Below are positions 37,009 to 46,292 of a stretch of 64,000 nucleotides of DNA, piece after piece. Source of the stretch: JANYCO01 sp035535995. GTDB lineage: Bacteria > Bacteroidota > Bacteroidia > Cytophagales > Cytophagaceae. The position numbers and the translations under genes were made by a program. Location: assembly GCA_035535995.1 (NCBI GenBank), contig DATLOZ010000008.1, forward strand, positions 62,001-126,000, read 5' to 3'. Below the pieces are notes generated by a model that saw nothing but the letters and a program-made list of their open reading frames with translations, ran no database searches and had not been told where the DNA came from. The first letter of the stretch is position 1. Each line of letters opens with the position of its first letter.

Positions 37009-37830
37009 CTAATTAACTGCTTGTAATTGATAAACTTCTTCAAATGTGGTGTTTCCCTGCGTGTAAATATGATAAAATAACCCGTCGGCAAATACAGCTC
37101 TGTCGGCAGTACAAGGACTGGTAGTACCTTTGCAAAAGGTAGTTTCAGTGCCATCACTCCAGCTCCAGGTACCAGTGGCGTATTGTGTCGGGCTTCCGGA
37201 GATCTCTTGTATTGTCATAAACGTTCCGGCCTTTGTAATAATCACAGTAGCTTTGGCAGTTCCAGCTACAATAGCATTTTTAGTCTGAGTATTTTCTACT
37301 CCATTCATATACATAGTTACCATAACCCAGGTCTGGCACAATGAATCTGTACGAATATCGGAAGCTATAGAAACGGACGTTTGGGTAGTGAAGAGCGTAA
37401 CATCCGTAGACGTACCCGTCAGTCTTAAAGTGAAGTTCATTTGGTTCCCCGTTTTCTGGGTGATCGTTACCACACCACAGTTCGCAAGCGTGATTTGCTT
37501 ATGTACAGAATCCGCTGTGTAGGTTCCGGTAAGAAATGTACCATCGGTTTTGGTAATGATATAGGTATAACCGTTCGTAAATTCGAATGAGTTGTATCCA
37601 CTCGTATTTGCATTAACGGCGCTTATTTTAGCACTCCCATCGCCCACAATCCATTTGCTCGAAATAGAAGATACAAAGGTTGGAGAAGTATTGGAAGTGT
37701 TATTATTTGTATTGTTGTTCGTTTGTTGATCCAATGGTTTTGGATCATCTTTTTTCTTGCAGGAAAAAACAACTAACACACATGATAGTACGAAGATGCC
37801 AAGACTGGCTCTTAAGAGATTTTTTTTCAT
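37009..37830 (-). CDS. Lipoprotein of unknown function
   Basis: 273 residues from the ATG at 37830 (MKKNLLRASLG); an upstream in-frame ATG adds a basic stretch that does not fit a signal peptide. Lipobox VVFSC, then the usual KKKDD start of a Bacteroidota outer-membrane lipoprotein and an Asn/Thr-rich linker. Two similar beta-rich halves follow: SSKWIVGDGSAKIS with FEFTNGYTYIITKTDGTFLTG, and CQTWVMVTMYMNG with TGTWSWSDGTETTF. This resembles a lipocalin-like pattern, but I cannot name a family. Confidence 0.75.
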   Translation of the reverse strand: MKKNLLRASLGIFVLSCVLVVFSCKKKDDPKPLDQQTNNNTNNNTSNTSPTFVSSISSKWIVGDGSAKISAVNANTSGYNSFEFTNGYTYIITKTDGTFLTGTYTADSVHKQITLANCGVVTITQKTGNQMNFTLRLTGTSTDVTLFTTQTSVSIASDIRTDSLCQTWVMVTMYMNGVENTQTKNAIVAGTAKATVIITKAGTFMTIQEISGSPTQYATGTWSWSDGTETTFCKGTTSPCTADRAVFADGLFYHIYTQGNTTFEEVYQLQAVN

Positions 37831-37914
37831 AGCTATTTTACTTTGGATTTGGAGATTATTTATTCTACAAGTATACTTGTTTTTATATTTTTTTAAAAAT
37901 TTATTTTTATAATT

Positions 37915-38865
37915 ATGAAACCTACTTTTCACTTTTTGATGATCGTATTTGTTTTTTCCCCTTTCAACTCATTCGCCTGGGGATTTTTTGCACACAAAGA
38001 AATTAACAAGCTCGCCATATTTACACTTCCTCCTGAGCTGTTTGGCTTTTACAAAAAACATCATGAATTTATCATACACAATGCTGTAAACCCCGACAAG
38101 CGGCGCAACGTGATACGTGAAGAAGCCTGCCGCCACTATATCGATCTCGATGCTTATCCGGATACAACCGCGATTCCTTCTTATTGGAAAGAAGCCGTTG
38201 CAAAATTCTCTGAAGATTCTCTTCTCAAACATGGGATTGTGCCCTGGCATATACAACATATCAAATACCAGCTCACAGAAGCGTTTCGTCAAAAATCAAT
38301 AAGCAGAATTTTACGGCTCTCTGCAGACCTTGGGCATTATGCTGCGGATGCTAATGTGCCTTTGCATACTACTTCCAATTACAACGGGCAACTTACGAAC
38401 CAGCATGGTATACATGGTTTCTGGGAATCCAGACTACCTGAGCTTTTTTATGAAGAGTATGATTTCTTTACGGGAAAAGCATTATACCTGGAAAATGTAT
38501 CAGACGCGGCCTGGCAATGTGTATCACTTGCACATGCTGCTGTCGACAGCGTATTGCTTTTTGAAAAAGAACTGAATGCTTCTTTTCCGGAAGATAAGAA
38601 ATATGCTTTTGAAGAACGTAATGGCGTTACTGTTAAAATGTATTCCGAAGCCTACGCAAATGCCTATCATCGCCAGCTCCACGGGCAAGTGGAAAGAAGA
38701 ATGCGCGCTTCGATTCTTTTTGTAGGAAGTCTTTGGTATACTTGCTGGGTAGACGCCGGACAGCCTGATCTCTCTGCGTTATACGACGATCTTTCCGAAA
38801 AGGAAAAAGAAGAAGTAGAGCAAGAGAAAAAAACAGAAACGAAAGGTGATACTTGTAATCATTAA
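37915..38865 (+). CDS. Zn-dependent phospholipase C / S1-P1 nuclease-like protein
   Basis: A 316-residue secreted protein (signal peptide 1-21, ending NSFA; the mature N-terminal Trp is the family's metal ligand, WGFFAHKEIN). Further zinc ligands appear in CRHYIDLD, DLGHYAADANVPLHTTSN and GIHGFWESRL. This is the all-helical fold with a trinuclear zinc site shared by bacterial phospholipase C and S1/P1 nucleases; which substrate is cleaved cannot be told. The acidic/lysine-rich C-terminal tail is unusual. Its 5' end overlaps the region upstream of the divergent lipoprotein gene. Confidence 0.82.
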   Translation: MKPTFHFLMIVFVFSPFNSFAWGFFAHKEINKLAIFTLPPELFGFYKKHHEFIIHNAVNPDKRRNVIREEACRHYIDLDAYPDTTAIPSYWKEAVAKFSEDSLLKHGIVPWHIQHIKYQLTEAFRQKSISRILRLSADLGHYAADANVPLHTTSNYNGQLTNQHGIHGFWESRLPELFYEEYDFFTGKALYLENVSDAAWQCVSLAHAAVDSVLLFEKELNASFPEDKKYAFEERNGVTVKMYSEAYANAYHRQLHGQVERRMRASILFVGSLWYTCWVDAGQPDLSALYDDLSEKEKEEVEQEKKTETKGDTCNH

Positions 38866-38909
38866 AAAAGTTCAGCCTGGAATCATTATTGATTCCAGGC
38901 TGAACTTTT
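38866..38909. terminator. Bidirectional terminator, 20-bp perfect stem
   Basis: 38866-38885 and 38890-38909 are exact inverted copies with a 4-base loop, A-rich on the left and T-rich on the right, between two convergent genes. Confidence 0.93.
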
Positions 38910-38930
38910 AACCGAATATAAATTCAAACA

Positions 38931-41030
38931 TTACTCCACAATCATTTTCTGAGTACCGGCACCTTTATCTGTTATGATTTGAATGTAATACATTCCTTTT
39001 TGAAAATAGCTTACTATTTGTTCTGTATCGTTTGCCAACCTTCTTACTTGTTTTCCTGAATGATCATAAATTATAATATTGTAGATCTGTCCTTTTACAT
39101 CTTCCAGATCTAACTTAAAATTACCTGTATTAGGATTAGGACTAATCGCAATCGTACCGATAGAATTGCTAACCGGATTTTGTATTGCAGTAATGGGCAA
39201 TTCCGAAATATTATTTGAATAAATAGTATTAGAAGGTGTAGCTGCAAAGATCCTTGTGCTGGATGCTGAAAAAGAAATTGCATATACATCGGCATAGTCA
39301 GGTATATACAACAACACATTAGGAGCAGCCCATTGCGCCCCATTGCTTGTTGTGATGTACACTCCTCCCTTATAGCCCGCCGCCAGGTATTGTCCGGCAG
39401 AACATAAAGATAAAATGTTCAACGTAGGCAATCCATTGTTTACTGCAGTCCAGGATGCTGATGCTACCGGACTAATAAAAATACCATCGCCATTTGTAGC
39501 GGCAAATACATTCGTACCCTGCACAGCCAGAGAAGTCACGTTGGTATTGCTAAGGCCGGTATTAAAGGCGGTCCAAGTATAGCTATCGGCAGTTACGTAA
39601 ACACCATGGCCATTGGTGCCAAGGAAAGTAGTGGTGCCATCTGTAGCGAGCGAAGTAACATCAGCTCCGGGGTATACTCCTGAAGCGATCGTCCAGTTAA
39701 TAGAAGCCTGCGGAGTGTAGTAAACTGCTCCATTGCCAGCAACCGCTATAAGCGTAGAGTTGGTAGCGATGATCTTTTTGATGTTCATCTGAAGACCTGT
39801 ATTGGCCGTTGCCCAGGACTTTCCTGTATCAGCGCTTACGAATACCCCGCCATATTGAGTGGCTACATATAATTTTGTACCTGCAAAAGTAAGACTGGTT
39901 ATATGCAGGCTGTCTGTAAGATTGCTGTTAGCACTTTGATAAGAAGCAGCAAGGTCGCGGCTTACGTAAAGACCTAAATTAGTTGCTACAATCACGAGAT
40001 TGCCGGAATTATAAACAGCGTAGGTATCAAGATTATTAAAACCAAGATTGAACATTGACCAACTGATCGTAGAAAGTGAAGTGCTTCTGTATATTCCTCT
40101 CTTAAAGTTTCCGGCGTATAGTTTATTATTAAAAACAACAACGGCATTCACAGTATCTACAAGTCCGGTGTTTGCTGCCGTCCAGGAAACACTTGCATCC
40201 GGGCTTGTATAGACGCCGGCATTTGTAGCGGCATACACAAGGCCTGCATTTGTTGTAAATCCATTTATAATAGTATTGCTCAAGCCTGTATTGGCCTGGC
40301 TCCATACCGGAGTGTTCACATTGGCGGTAAAAATTCCGTTGTCAGTACCTGCGAAAATAGAAGTGCCTGAAACTGCCAATGCATTTACTGAAAGGTCTGT
40401 AAGTCCTGTGTTTGCTGCTGTCCACGAGCCTCCATTGTTGATACTGGCAAATACACCTCCTCCATCGGTTCCGGCTACTATCACGGTTCCATTAGTTGCA
40501 AAGCTTGTGATCGCATAACTTGTATTAACTCCGGAGTTGGCAGATGTCCATGTTTTCGCGGAGTCTGAACTAACAAAAATACCTGCACCGTTTGTACCTG
40601 CGAATAGGTACTGTCCAACCGTGATCAATGCTGTAATATTGGTATTGGTAAGGCCGCTGTTGGAAGCGCTCCAACTTGTTCCTTTGTCTTTTGAGACAAA
40701 TATTCCTCCATCGGAGGTACCGGCAATGATCTTCATTCCAGAAGTGGAAGAGCTGAGGCCAATAGAAGTAAGGGCGCTTACATGCGGAGAAGTAAGACCT
40801 GTGTAGTTTGCGTATGACCATGCTGTGAGCGCCTGGGTCTTGCTCCAATACACGCCTCCAGTGGCAGAGCCTGCATACAAGAGAGTATCGGCAATTGTAA
40901 AACAAGTGATATTCCCTCCTACAAAAGGGCCTTTTGAAGTCCAATGTGCAAAAGAAGTAATCGGTATTATTGTAATCGAAAAAAGAAGAAAACTGATATA
41001 GATCGTTTTGGTATAGATTTTTAATTTCAT
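38931..41030 (-). CDS. T9SS-exported beta-propeller repeat protein
   Basis: A 699-residue secreted protein: signal peptide 1-28 (ending TSFA), then about fourteen repeats of roughly 43 residues of the type GTDGGGVFASINNGGSWTAAN, as in BNR/photosystem-stability-factor-like propellers, and a C-terminal T9SS type A sorting domain (from about 625: ISPNPNTGNFKLDL, YDHSGKQVRRL, GMYYIQIITDKG). The sorting domain directs it through the type IX system to the cell surface. No enzymatic residues stand out; surface binding or adhesion is likely. Confidence 0.88.
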   Translation of the reverse strand: MKLKIYTKTIYISFLLFSITIIPITSFAHWTSKGPFVGGNITCFTIADTLLYAGSATGGVYWSKTQALTAWSYANYTGLTSPHVSALTSIGLSSSTSGMKIIAGTSDGGIFVSKDKGTSWSASNSGLTNTNITALITVGQYLFAGTNGAGIFVSSDSAKTWTSANSGVNTSYAITSFATNGTVIVAGTDGGGVFASINNGGSWTAANTGLTDLSVNALAVSGTSIFAGTDNGIFTANVNTPVWSQANTGLSNTIINGFTTNAGLVYAATNAGVYTSPDASVSWTAANTGLVDTVNAVVVFNNKLYAGNFKRGIYRSTSLSTISWSMFNLGFNNLDTYAVYNSGNLVIVATNLGLYVSRDLAASYQSANSNLTDSLHITSLTFAGTKLYVATQYGGVFVSADTGKSWATANTGLQMNIKKIIATNSTLIAVAGNGAVYYTPQASINWTIASGVYPGADVTSLATDGTTTFLGTNGHGVYVTADSYTWTAFNTGLSNTNVTSLAVQGTNVFAATNGDGIFISPVASASWTAVNNGLPTLNILSLCSAGQYLAAGYKGGVYITTSNGAQWAAPNVLLYIPDYADVYAISFSASSTRIFAATPSNTIYSNNISELPITAIQNPVSNSIGTIAISPNPNTGNFKLDLEDVKGQIYNIIIYDHSGKQVRRLANDTEQIVSYFQKGMYYIQIITDKGAGTQKMIVE

Positions 41031-41100
41031 TGCTGTAATAAGTTTGTTAATGATTTGACATGGAAAAAGATTTATCCTGTAAGGAAATTTTCCGGATAAA

Positions 41101-41499
41101 TTATATAAGGCATGTCTGGCAAGGCGGATGAAAGAAAGCTACAGCAAATACAAAAAAATAATAGCTGAAATAATGGCTGAAATTTTTAATCAACTTTTTG
41201 TATCGAAGAAAAGAATACTCTTCTATTGACAGTAGAGGAAGCCACAAAATTTCAGATCTTTCTTTTTCAGGAAAGCGTTGTGTTTCGTTCTTCTGCTCTT
41301 TTTTTAGCGCGTTCTCGAGATAACATTTTCCCTGACAACATTGACCAGGTTTATTACGATTTTCACAAATATTCTGAGCTATATAATCTTTGTTTACATC
41401 GTAAAAAGCAAGGATGATCATACGTCTGTTCCCATGAACTAGGATTGCCAGCAGTAGTACGATCGTAATTGTTTTTCTCATTTTTACTAGAGGATTCAT
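41101..41499 (-). CDS. Small Cys-motif membrane-anchored protein, copper cluster
   Basis: 132 residues; its ATG overlaps the MbnP-like gene's stop by one base (TAATG), so translation is coupled; an ATG at 41481 (MRKTITIV) is an alternative start. A hydrophobic N-terminus is followed by DVNKDYIAQNICENRN and CCQGKCYLENAL, so the motif is YIAxxICENxN-x4-CCxGKCYL. The same motif recurs in the gene at 44068-44439, which opens this cluster. I recall this Cys pattern from small Bacteroidota proteins near metal-uptake genes, but no function is established. A second hydrophobic stretch lies near the C-terminus. Confidence 0.7.
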   Translation of the reverse strand: MNPLVKMRKTITIVLLLAILVHGNRRMIILAFYDVNKDYIAQNICENRNKPGQCCQGKCYLENALKKEQKNETQRFPEKERSEILWLPLLSIEEYSFLRYKKLIKNFSHYFSYYFFVFAVAFFHPPCQTCLI

Positions 41500-42299
41500 T
41501 ATTCCTCGTAATCAAACATAGCGGGGATGTTATTTGCAATAGTAGTGGCAATGCCTGAAGCATTATCGGAAATGCTGTTTACGGAAAGATTATTTTCGTC
41601 GCGGAGATTAACGCCGTTGAATAATTTGCTGTAGTTGACAAGGAGATGTACGTAAGTGACTTGATTAGAGATTACCGTGTAATTTTTAGTAGGCATACTC
41701 ACTTGCTTGTAATTCGCGTTTGTACCAAGTTTATAAGAGAACGGCTGCATCTGTGGAACCGTGCCGTTGGCATTTACAGTAGTGTCTATTTTTCCCTGGA
41801 AGTTTACAAAAACATAATTATTCTGCGTTGCAATATTGGTAAACCACATGGAGGAATCCCGCAGCATAGAAGGGCTCGAGGTTGTAGGAGTTTTGGAATT
41901 TTCAATCGGGTCGAGACCCACACTGAAACGAATTGATTTGTACTGACCGGCGGGAACATTGGCTACAAAGTAAGTTTCGGTATCAAATGTTTTAAGCACA
42001 ATCGTATCCTCCAAAGAATAAAACGAGCCATCTGATTTCACAAGCTGGATATCGGAAAGATAAAGCTGTGCCTTGCTTACAGAGATCTTGCGTCCATCAT
42101 CGCGTGTATAAACGATATTATATCCATCTACTTCGGTGATGTCGTCAATATAAGTATGGAGGTGAAAATAAAGCGGCCCCTTTACTACCGAAGTTTGAAG
42201 TTGTTCGTCGTCGGAATTTTTAGATTTTTTACACCCGGCAACCAGTAATAGCACAGCAGCCATGAAGAGTAGATTTATTTTTATAATTATTGTTTTCAT
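41499..42299 (-). CDS. MbnP-like lipoprotein, probable copper binding
   Basis: 266 residues with a lipobox (LLVAGC) and KKSKNSDDE linker. The body has the MbnP-family marks: GPLYFHLHTYIDD near the start, YNIVYTRDDGRKISVSKAQLYLSDIQL, IRFSVGLDP and MWFTNIATQNNYVFVNFQGK. MbnP proteins are periplasmic copper binders first described with methanobactin clusters, usually beside the di-heme protein MbnH. No MbnH is present here; instead a small cytochrome-like gene lies two genes upstream. Confidence 0.75.
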   Translation of the reverse strand: MKTIIIKINLLFMAAVLLLVAGCKKSKNSDDEQLQTSVVKGPLYFHLHTYIDDITEVDGYNIVYTRDDGRKISVSKAQLYLSDIQLVKSDGSFYSLEDTIVLKTFDTETYFVANVPAGQYKSIRFSVGLDPIENSKTPTTSSPSMLRDSSMWFTNIATQNNYVFVNFQGKIDTTVNANGTVPQMQPFSYKLGTNANYKQVSMPTKNYTVISNQVTYVHLLVNYSKLFNGVNLRDENNLSVNSISDNASGIATTIANNIPAMFDYEE

Positions 42300-42334
42300 A
42301 ATTGTGATAATCGTTTTTTTTGAAATTATTAAAC

Positions 42335-43423
42335 TTAAAAAGCATACTGCCAGCCGGCATTAATATATGCTTTGGTATTCATTTGAATTCCGTTTACATA
42401 TTGATAAACAGGAATTCCTACTTCCAATCCTATTCGATTTCCTTCCAGAAAACCTTTGGGGATTAAAATGTTTACCCCAGCAAAAGCGCTAGTCCTATAA
42501 GCACCAGTGTTTGTCACATCTGCATCGGTTTCGGTTGTTCTGTATAACGCAATAAGAGGATCGTATCCATTGATCTTTCCTAAAGCATCGCTGTTAACCC
42601 GGATCGAATTGCTGATCCATTTATTCCAATTGTGTGCAATCCAACCGGTGGCTATAAACTCGTTTCCTAATTTATAGCCTGCTTTGTTGTAATTAGTTTT
42701 TACATCACCGGTGACTTGTAATCCCCAGGAGAAAATATTACTCTGCCCCGTGTAGGTGAGTCCGGGAAGTACGCTGTAGGAGCCAGTTCCCAGCTGCATG
42801 CAATAGGGATAGCGCTGCCGCTCGCCCATCATATTCGTACCGCTAAGAGAAATATTTCCTGTAGGCAGGCTCAGGCCTCCGCTGAGCAACAGTTGATGAT
42901 TGTCGCCTTTATACAAAGAATAGAGTATATATAATTTTGTATCGCCAAACCCCGAAGTCCTCGAAGTCGCGGTCATCTTCGTATCCGACATATCCATCAT
43001 ACTCATAGTTGACATATCCATCATACCGTACATCATCATAGACATGTTCATAGAATTATTTACATAGTTGAGCATTCCCATTAAAGTTATTTTTCTGCTC
43101 AATCCGTACATGGCCATCAACATGTGCATCTGCATGTTCATTCGATCGGAGCTCATGATATAGTTTTGGTAAATATCATTTTGGGAAATTCTTTCGGAGC
43201 CTCTCAAATTACCATTCATATACATTCCCATATAGCGGTACGAAACCATCCATTGACGCGGCTCATGAATATGATCGATCATTACTCCTATCGGTGCATG
43301 AAAATCCGGACGATCATGATCGCAGCCACAATTGGTACAGGCAATAGTATCTTGTGCTGTTAATTGTTTTGGCATGAAGCACCAAAGCAACAGGATCAAC
43401 AGCAGACTTTTTATTTTTTTCAT
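42335..43423 (-). CDS. Met-rich outer-membrane protein, copper cluster
   Basis: 362 residues from ATG 43423 (MKKIKSLLL), which gives a clean signal peptide ending LTAQ; an ATG at 43468 would add 15 residues. A Cys/His start (ACTNCGCDHDRPDFH) precedes a region with an extreme number of Met: MNMQMHMLMAMYG, MNMSMMMYGMMDM and MSMMDMSDTKM, around residues 90-160. The rest is beta-barrel-like with alternating strands and a C-terminal aromatic (GWQYAF). Met-rich stretches of this kind bind Cu(I) in known copper proteins. It is likely an outer-membrane porin or receptor for copper; this is inference. Confidence 0.7.
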   Translation of the reverse strand: MKKIKSLLLILLLWCFMPKQLTAQDTIACTNCGCDHDRPDFHAPIGVMIDHIHEPRQWMVSYRYMGMYMNGNLRGSERISQNDIYQNYIMSSDRMNMQMHMLMAMYGLSRKITLMGMLNYVNNSMNMSMMMYGMMDMSTMSMMDMSDTKMTATSRTSGFGDTKLYILYSLYKGDNHQLLLSGGLSLPTGNISLSGTNMMGERQRYPYCMQLGTGSYSVLPGLTYTGQSNIFSWGLQVTGDVKTNYNKAGYKLGNEFIATGWIAHNWNKWISNSIRVNSDALGKINGYDPLIALYRTTETDADVTNTGAYRTSAFAGVNILIPKGFLEGNRIGLEVGIPVYQYVNGIQMNTKAYINAGWQYAF

Positions 43424-43471
43424 CGTAGGATCTTTTTGTTTAGCCGACGCAAATAGTAAGCATGACATGCT

Positions 43472-43888
43472 TTAATTATTTTTTGCCTTTTGTTTCATCC
43501 ACTTTTCAATCAGATCAATGCTACACTGATCCAAACGACCCATAGGCGGCATTGGATTGGATTGAGATACAAGCTCGCTATAGACTACACTATATCTGGG
43601 ATTGATCGTATCTACGTATCCGCTTCCATGCTGCATTAGCTCCGCATAAGATTTGCCGGCTTCCAGATTGAAATTTCCCTCCGGATTATTTCCGGAGTGA
43701 CAGCCTGAAAGGCTACAATTATTAGTAAGGATTGGTTGTATATCCCTGCTAAAAGACACTGTATCGGGCAATGTTTGGGTACATACATTATTGGGGTGTA
43801 TGTCTTCTACATTCCGATAAGTGCAGTGTTGACAGCACAAAGCAATGACAAGCAGAAGAAACTGTAATTTATTTTTTACAAGATTCAT
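43472..43888 (-). CDS. Cytochrome c-like protein with CX4CH motif
   Basis: 138 residues: signal peptide (1-18) followed directly by Cys pairs (CCQHCTYRN) that may include a lipobox. Then FSRDIQPILTNNCSLSGCHSG, the start of the Planctomycete/Bacteroidota cytochrome c domain in which the heme site reads CX4CH rather than CXXCH, and MPPMGRLDQCSIDLIEKWM near the C-terminus with a possible axial Met. Whether heme is actually bound is uncertain. It lies between the two ends of the putative copper operon and could supply redox chemistry there. Confidence 0.75.
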   Translation of the reverse strand: MNLVKNKLQFLLLVIALCCQHCTYRNVEDIHPNNVCTQTLPDTVSFSRDIQPILTNNCSLSGCHSGNNPEGNFNLEAGKSYAELMQHGSGYVDTINPRYSVVYSELVSQSNPMPPMGRLDQCSIDLIEKWMKQKAKNN

Positions 43889-44067
43889 GTTTTACTTAAG
43901 ACAATACAGAATATACGCTTGCCCGGATGATGTCGATAAATGATCAACATTCACCCTACAATTTCTGTAGTATTCTTTATCAAATTATAATTGGGAAAAT
44001 CAGATAGCAGAGAGTTATTAGTCCGGAAATAAACTTAATTATCAGGACTCAATACTCACGCTCAACA

Positions 44068-44439
44068 CTATGATTGCGGGGGTTGTAGGATCTCCGAAAG
44101 CGGAAAAGAAAAATAAGAAATCAAATAAAAAGACTTTCCTGACTCGGCCACAGGTTGCAAAGGCTTGATAGAAAAAGAAACAAAAGAAGATAATAAGCCT
44201 GTGCAGTCTTTAAGCTCTTTAAGAATAGACGCCAGTTTGGATTCCTGTTTGTCTTGTTCTTTTAATTTCTTCTTCAAATAACATTTTCCTTTGCAATGCA
44301 TGGAAACATTATTTTTATTTTCACAAAGCGTTTCCGCAATGTATTTTTGATTAAGATGAAAATAAGCCACAATCCCTGTTTTAATGCTGCATTGCAGCAA
44401 AATCAGGAAAGCAAAGAATATGGCGACAATTTTCTTCAT
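44068..44439 (-). CDS. Small Cys-motif protein, first gene of copper cluster
   Basis: 123 residues; hydrophobic N-terminus, then LNQKYIAETLCENKN and HCKGKCYLKKKL: the same YIAxxLCENxN...CxGKCYL motif as the gene at 41101-41499, so the two are paralogues placed at opposite ends of the cluster. A canonical promoter ends only 5 bases before its ATG, so its transcript may be leaderless. Function unknown; metal binding by the three Cys is a reasonable guess. Confidence 0.7.
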   Translation of the reverse strand: MKKIVAIFFAFLILLQCSIKTGIVAYFHLNQKYIAETLCENKNNVSMHCKGKCYLKKKLKEQDKQESKLASILKELKDCTGLLSSFVSFSIKPLQPVAESGKSFYLISYFSFPLSEILQPPQS

Positions 44440-44444
44440 CTAAA

Positions 44445-44475
44445 CAAAGATACGGTTGGACTGTTTAAATTCAAA
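44445..44475 (-). promoter_or_regulatory. Canonical promoter of the copper cluster
   Basis: On the minus strand TTTG (44475-44472), a 19-base spacer and TATCTTTG (44452-44445) match the consensus exactly. The predicted start point falls at the ATG at 44439 itself. Confidence 0.75.
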
Positions 44476-44543
44476 ATTAGTTTTTTATTAAACGGTTTTA
44501 ATGTCTTATACCCTACCTTTCGTTACCAGGCCTCCCGGAGGCC

Positions 44544-44557
44544 AGATGCCGGATACC
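44544..44557. repeat. Short GGATRCC heptamer run
   Basis: Two contiguous units AGATGCC and GGATACC, preceded by a small palindrome GGCCTCCCGGAGGCC (44529-44543). It lies past the porQ 3' end. Confidence 0.6.
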
Positions 44558-44624
44558 AGTAAGAAAACAGTTAAGGCTTGGATTTTACCTGGCCTGCTAC
44601 TGCGAAGCCATGAGAATATAAGTT

Positions 44625-45665
44625 CTAGTTCTTAGCAAACATCCTTCCCATATCCATGGTAATGGTGATCCAGTTTTTGCCTCCGGCGAGTGAGTAGGTG
44701 GAGCGGGCAAAATCAAATTCGAATGCTTTTATTTTTAGCATGAATCCCCAGGAAAATCCTGCGGTACCGGATTTATCTTCCAGGCGCATTTCACGGCGAC
44801 GTTGAAAATTATAAGCCAGGCGCGCGTGTAATCCTTTTGTAAGAAGTAATTCCGTACCGATCACAAAATGACGAAGGGCCTTGTCTGTAAATGTTTTTTT
44901 CTGCTCGATCACATTTCCATCCAGATCGTATTTTTTGTTCTGCGCAGAGTCAAGATATACGATGTCAAATTTATAAAGATGATGTGCGGTAAGAGAAAAA
45001 CGAAGCGGAATATGTTCGAGCTTGTATGAAGCGCCAAGCTGTACATCAAATGGCGCGCGGGCTGGTGCATTTTTATCGTATTTTTTTATAGCAAAACCAA
45101 TATTTTTAAAAGCCAGTCCTACCGTAAAATCGCGCACAGGATGACGGAACACTCCACCGGCATCCATCATCAAGGCATACGAAGTGTAAGCCGGAGTAAT
45201 AGAAGAGGCTACGTATTTAAGTGTGCCTCCCAAGGAGAACAATCCGATCGTATGTGATTTGGATACCATTATTGCAACATCTTGCGGACGAAACGTACCG
45301 AGTTCATTGCCCGACTCGTCGCGCTCTACCATGCTTCCATAATTGATGTATTGGATCCCCATCGCAATTGTACCAATCTTTTTGAAAGGATGCGCATAGG
45401 TCATAGAACCGCCTTTGATAGAAGCGAAGAAAGGAATATAGTTTACCGACAATAGACGATTCATTGTATCGCGCAGCAAGGCTGGATTTTGCCAGACCAT
45501 ATTTACATCCCGGTCATAAGTAGAAAGGTTGATGCCTCCAAGCGCCGCCACATGCGCATTGCCGGGCATGTTGACGAATTCAAAGGAATTTCGTCCTCCC
45601 GTTTGTGAAAAAGATTTTTCACAGAGAATAATGAAGATAAAAAGTATAAATGCGGCTTTTTTCAA
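44625..45665 (-). CDS. porQ: Type IX secretion system protein PorQ
   Basis: 346 residues; signal peptide ending SFSQ. The start GGRNSFEFVNMPGNAHVAAL, then LGGINLSTYDRDVNMVWQNPALL and a PorV/FadL-like beta-barrel with GGTLKYVASSITPAYTSYAL, and C-terminal WITITMDMGRMF identify PorQ. With PorZ, PorU and PorV it forms the surface attachment complex that processes T9SS cargo such as the propeller protein at 38931. The other components are not in this window. Confidence 0.9.
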   Translation of the reverse strand: MKKAAFILFIFIILCEKSFSQTGGRNSFEFVNMPGNAHVAALGGINLSTYDRDVNMVWQNPALLRDTMNRLLSVNYIPFFASIKGGSMTYAHPFKKIGTIAMGIQYINYGSMVERDESGNELGTFRPQDVAIMVSKSHTIGLFSLGGTLKYVASSITPAYTSYALMMDAGGVFRHPVRDFTVGLAFKNIGFAIKKYDKNAPARAPFDVQLGASYKLEHIPLRFSLTAHHLYKFDIVYLDSAQNKKYDLDGNVIEQKKTFTDKALRHFVIGTELLLTKGLHARLAYNFQRRREMRLEDKSGTAGFSWGFMLKIKAFEFDFARSTYSLAGGKNWITITMDMGRMFAKN

Positions 45666-45774
45666 GGAATTTAAAGTATCCGGCCTTAAACTTAAGATTT
45701 ATTGGATTGTCATTCAAGAACCGAACGAAAAAAAGCCTGTATTATTTTATATGTCAAAGCTTCCATTGCAAAGT

Positions 45775-45796
45775 TCCTGCCGGCGAGGACGCCAGT
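45775..45796. repeat. GCCGGCG-type palindrome, partial
   Basis: CCTGCCGGCG followed by AGGA and CGCCAGTAGG, a weak inverted pair resembling the palindromes at 10216-10255 and 54682-54776. It lies upstream of porQ and of the small membrane gene on the other strand. Confidence 0.45.
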
Positions 45797-45912
45797 AGGA
45801 GAACGCCAACTCGAGCATGACAGCAAGAATGAGGGACGTATATTTTTATAGCTTTTTTTAAATTTTAGAACGAGATTGCTTGCAGGCAAAAGGAATTACT
45901 AATGACCCTGAA

Positions 45913-46221
45913 ATGGAAAATATTGAGTTTAGAATAGGACAAATTATATTACTCTTGATAGGACTGGGTTTTATAATTTCGGGAGGAAGTATTGTTGTCA
46001 CAGCAGGTATTGAGATCGTAAAAAATACTCGCCATGATTATATTTTAATTTCTCCGAAAATGATCTTTTTGGGAGGAATTATTTTAATACTAATATCTCT
46101 TATACCATTAACCGCTTACAAGATTTTAAAACCTTCGCATCCTCGCTTTATACGTTGGGGGATAGTAATAATAAACATAGCAATGGTTTTGGTTCTTGTA
46201 GGTCCGTTCTTTTTTCACTAA
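45913..46221 (+). CDS. Small three-span membrane protein
   Basis: 102 residues from ATG 45913; an in-frame TTG at 45880 would add eleven residues. Hydrophobic helices at about 8-31 (IILLLIGLGFIISGGSIVV), 50-70 (MIFLGGIILILISLIPL) and 82-100 (GIVIINIAMVLVLVG). No family recognised. A hairpin TTTTTGCTG/CAGCAAAAA (46245-46272) follows. Confidence 0.65.
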   Translation: MENIEFRIGQIILLLIGLGFIISGGSIVVTAGIEIVKNTRHDYILISPKMIFLGGIILILISLIPLTAYKILKPSHPRFIRWGIVIINIAMVLVLVGPFFFH

Positions 46222-46292
46222 AAATGACCGCTTATAAAATTTCTTTTTTGCTGCCATTTTCGCCAGCAAAAAGTAGAGCTCGTTATTAAAAA

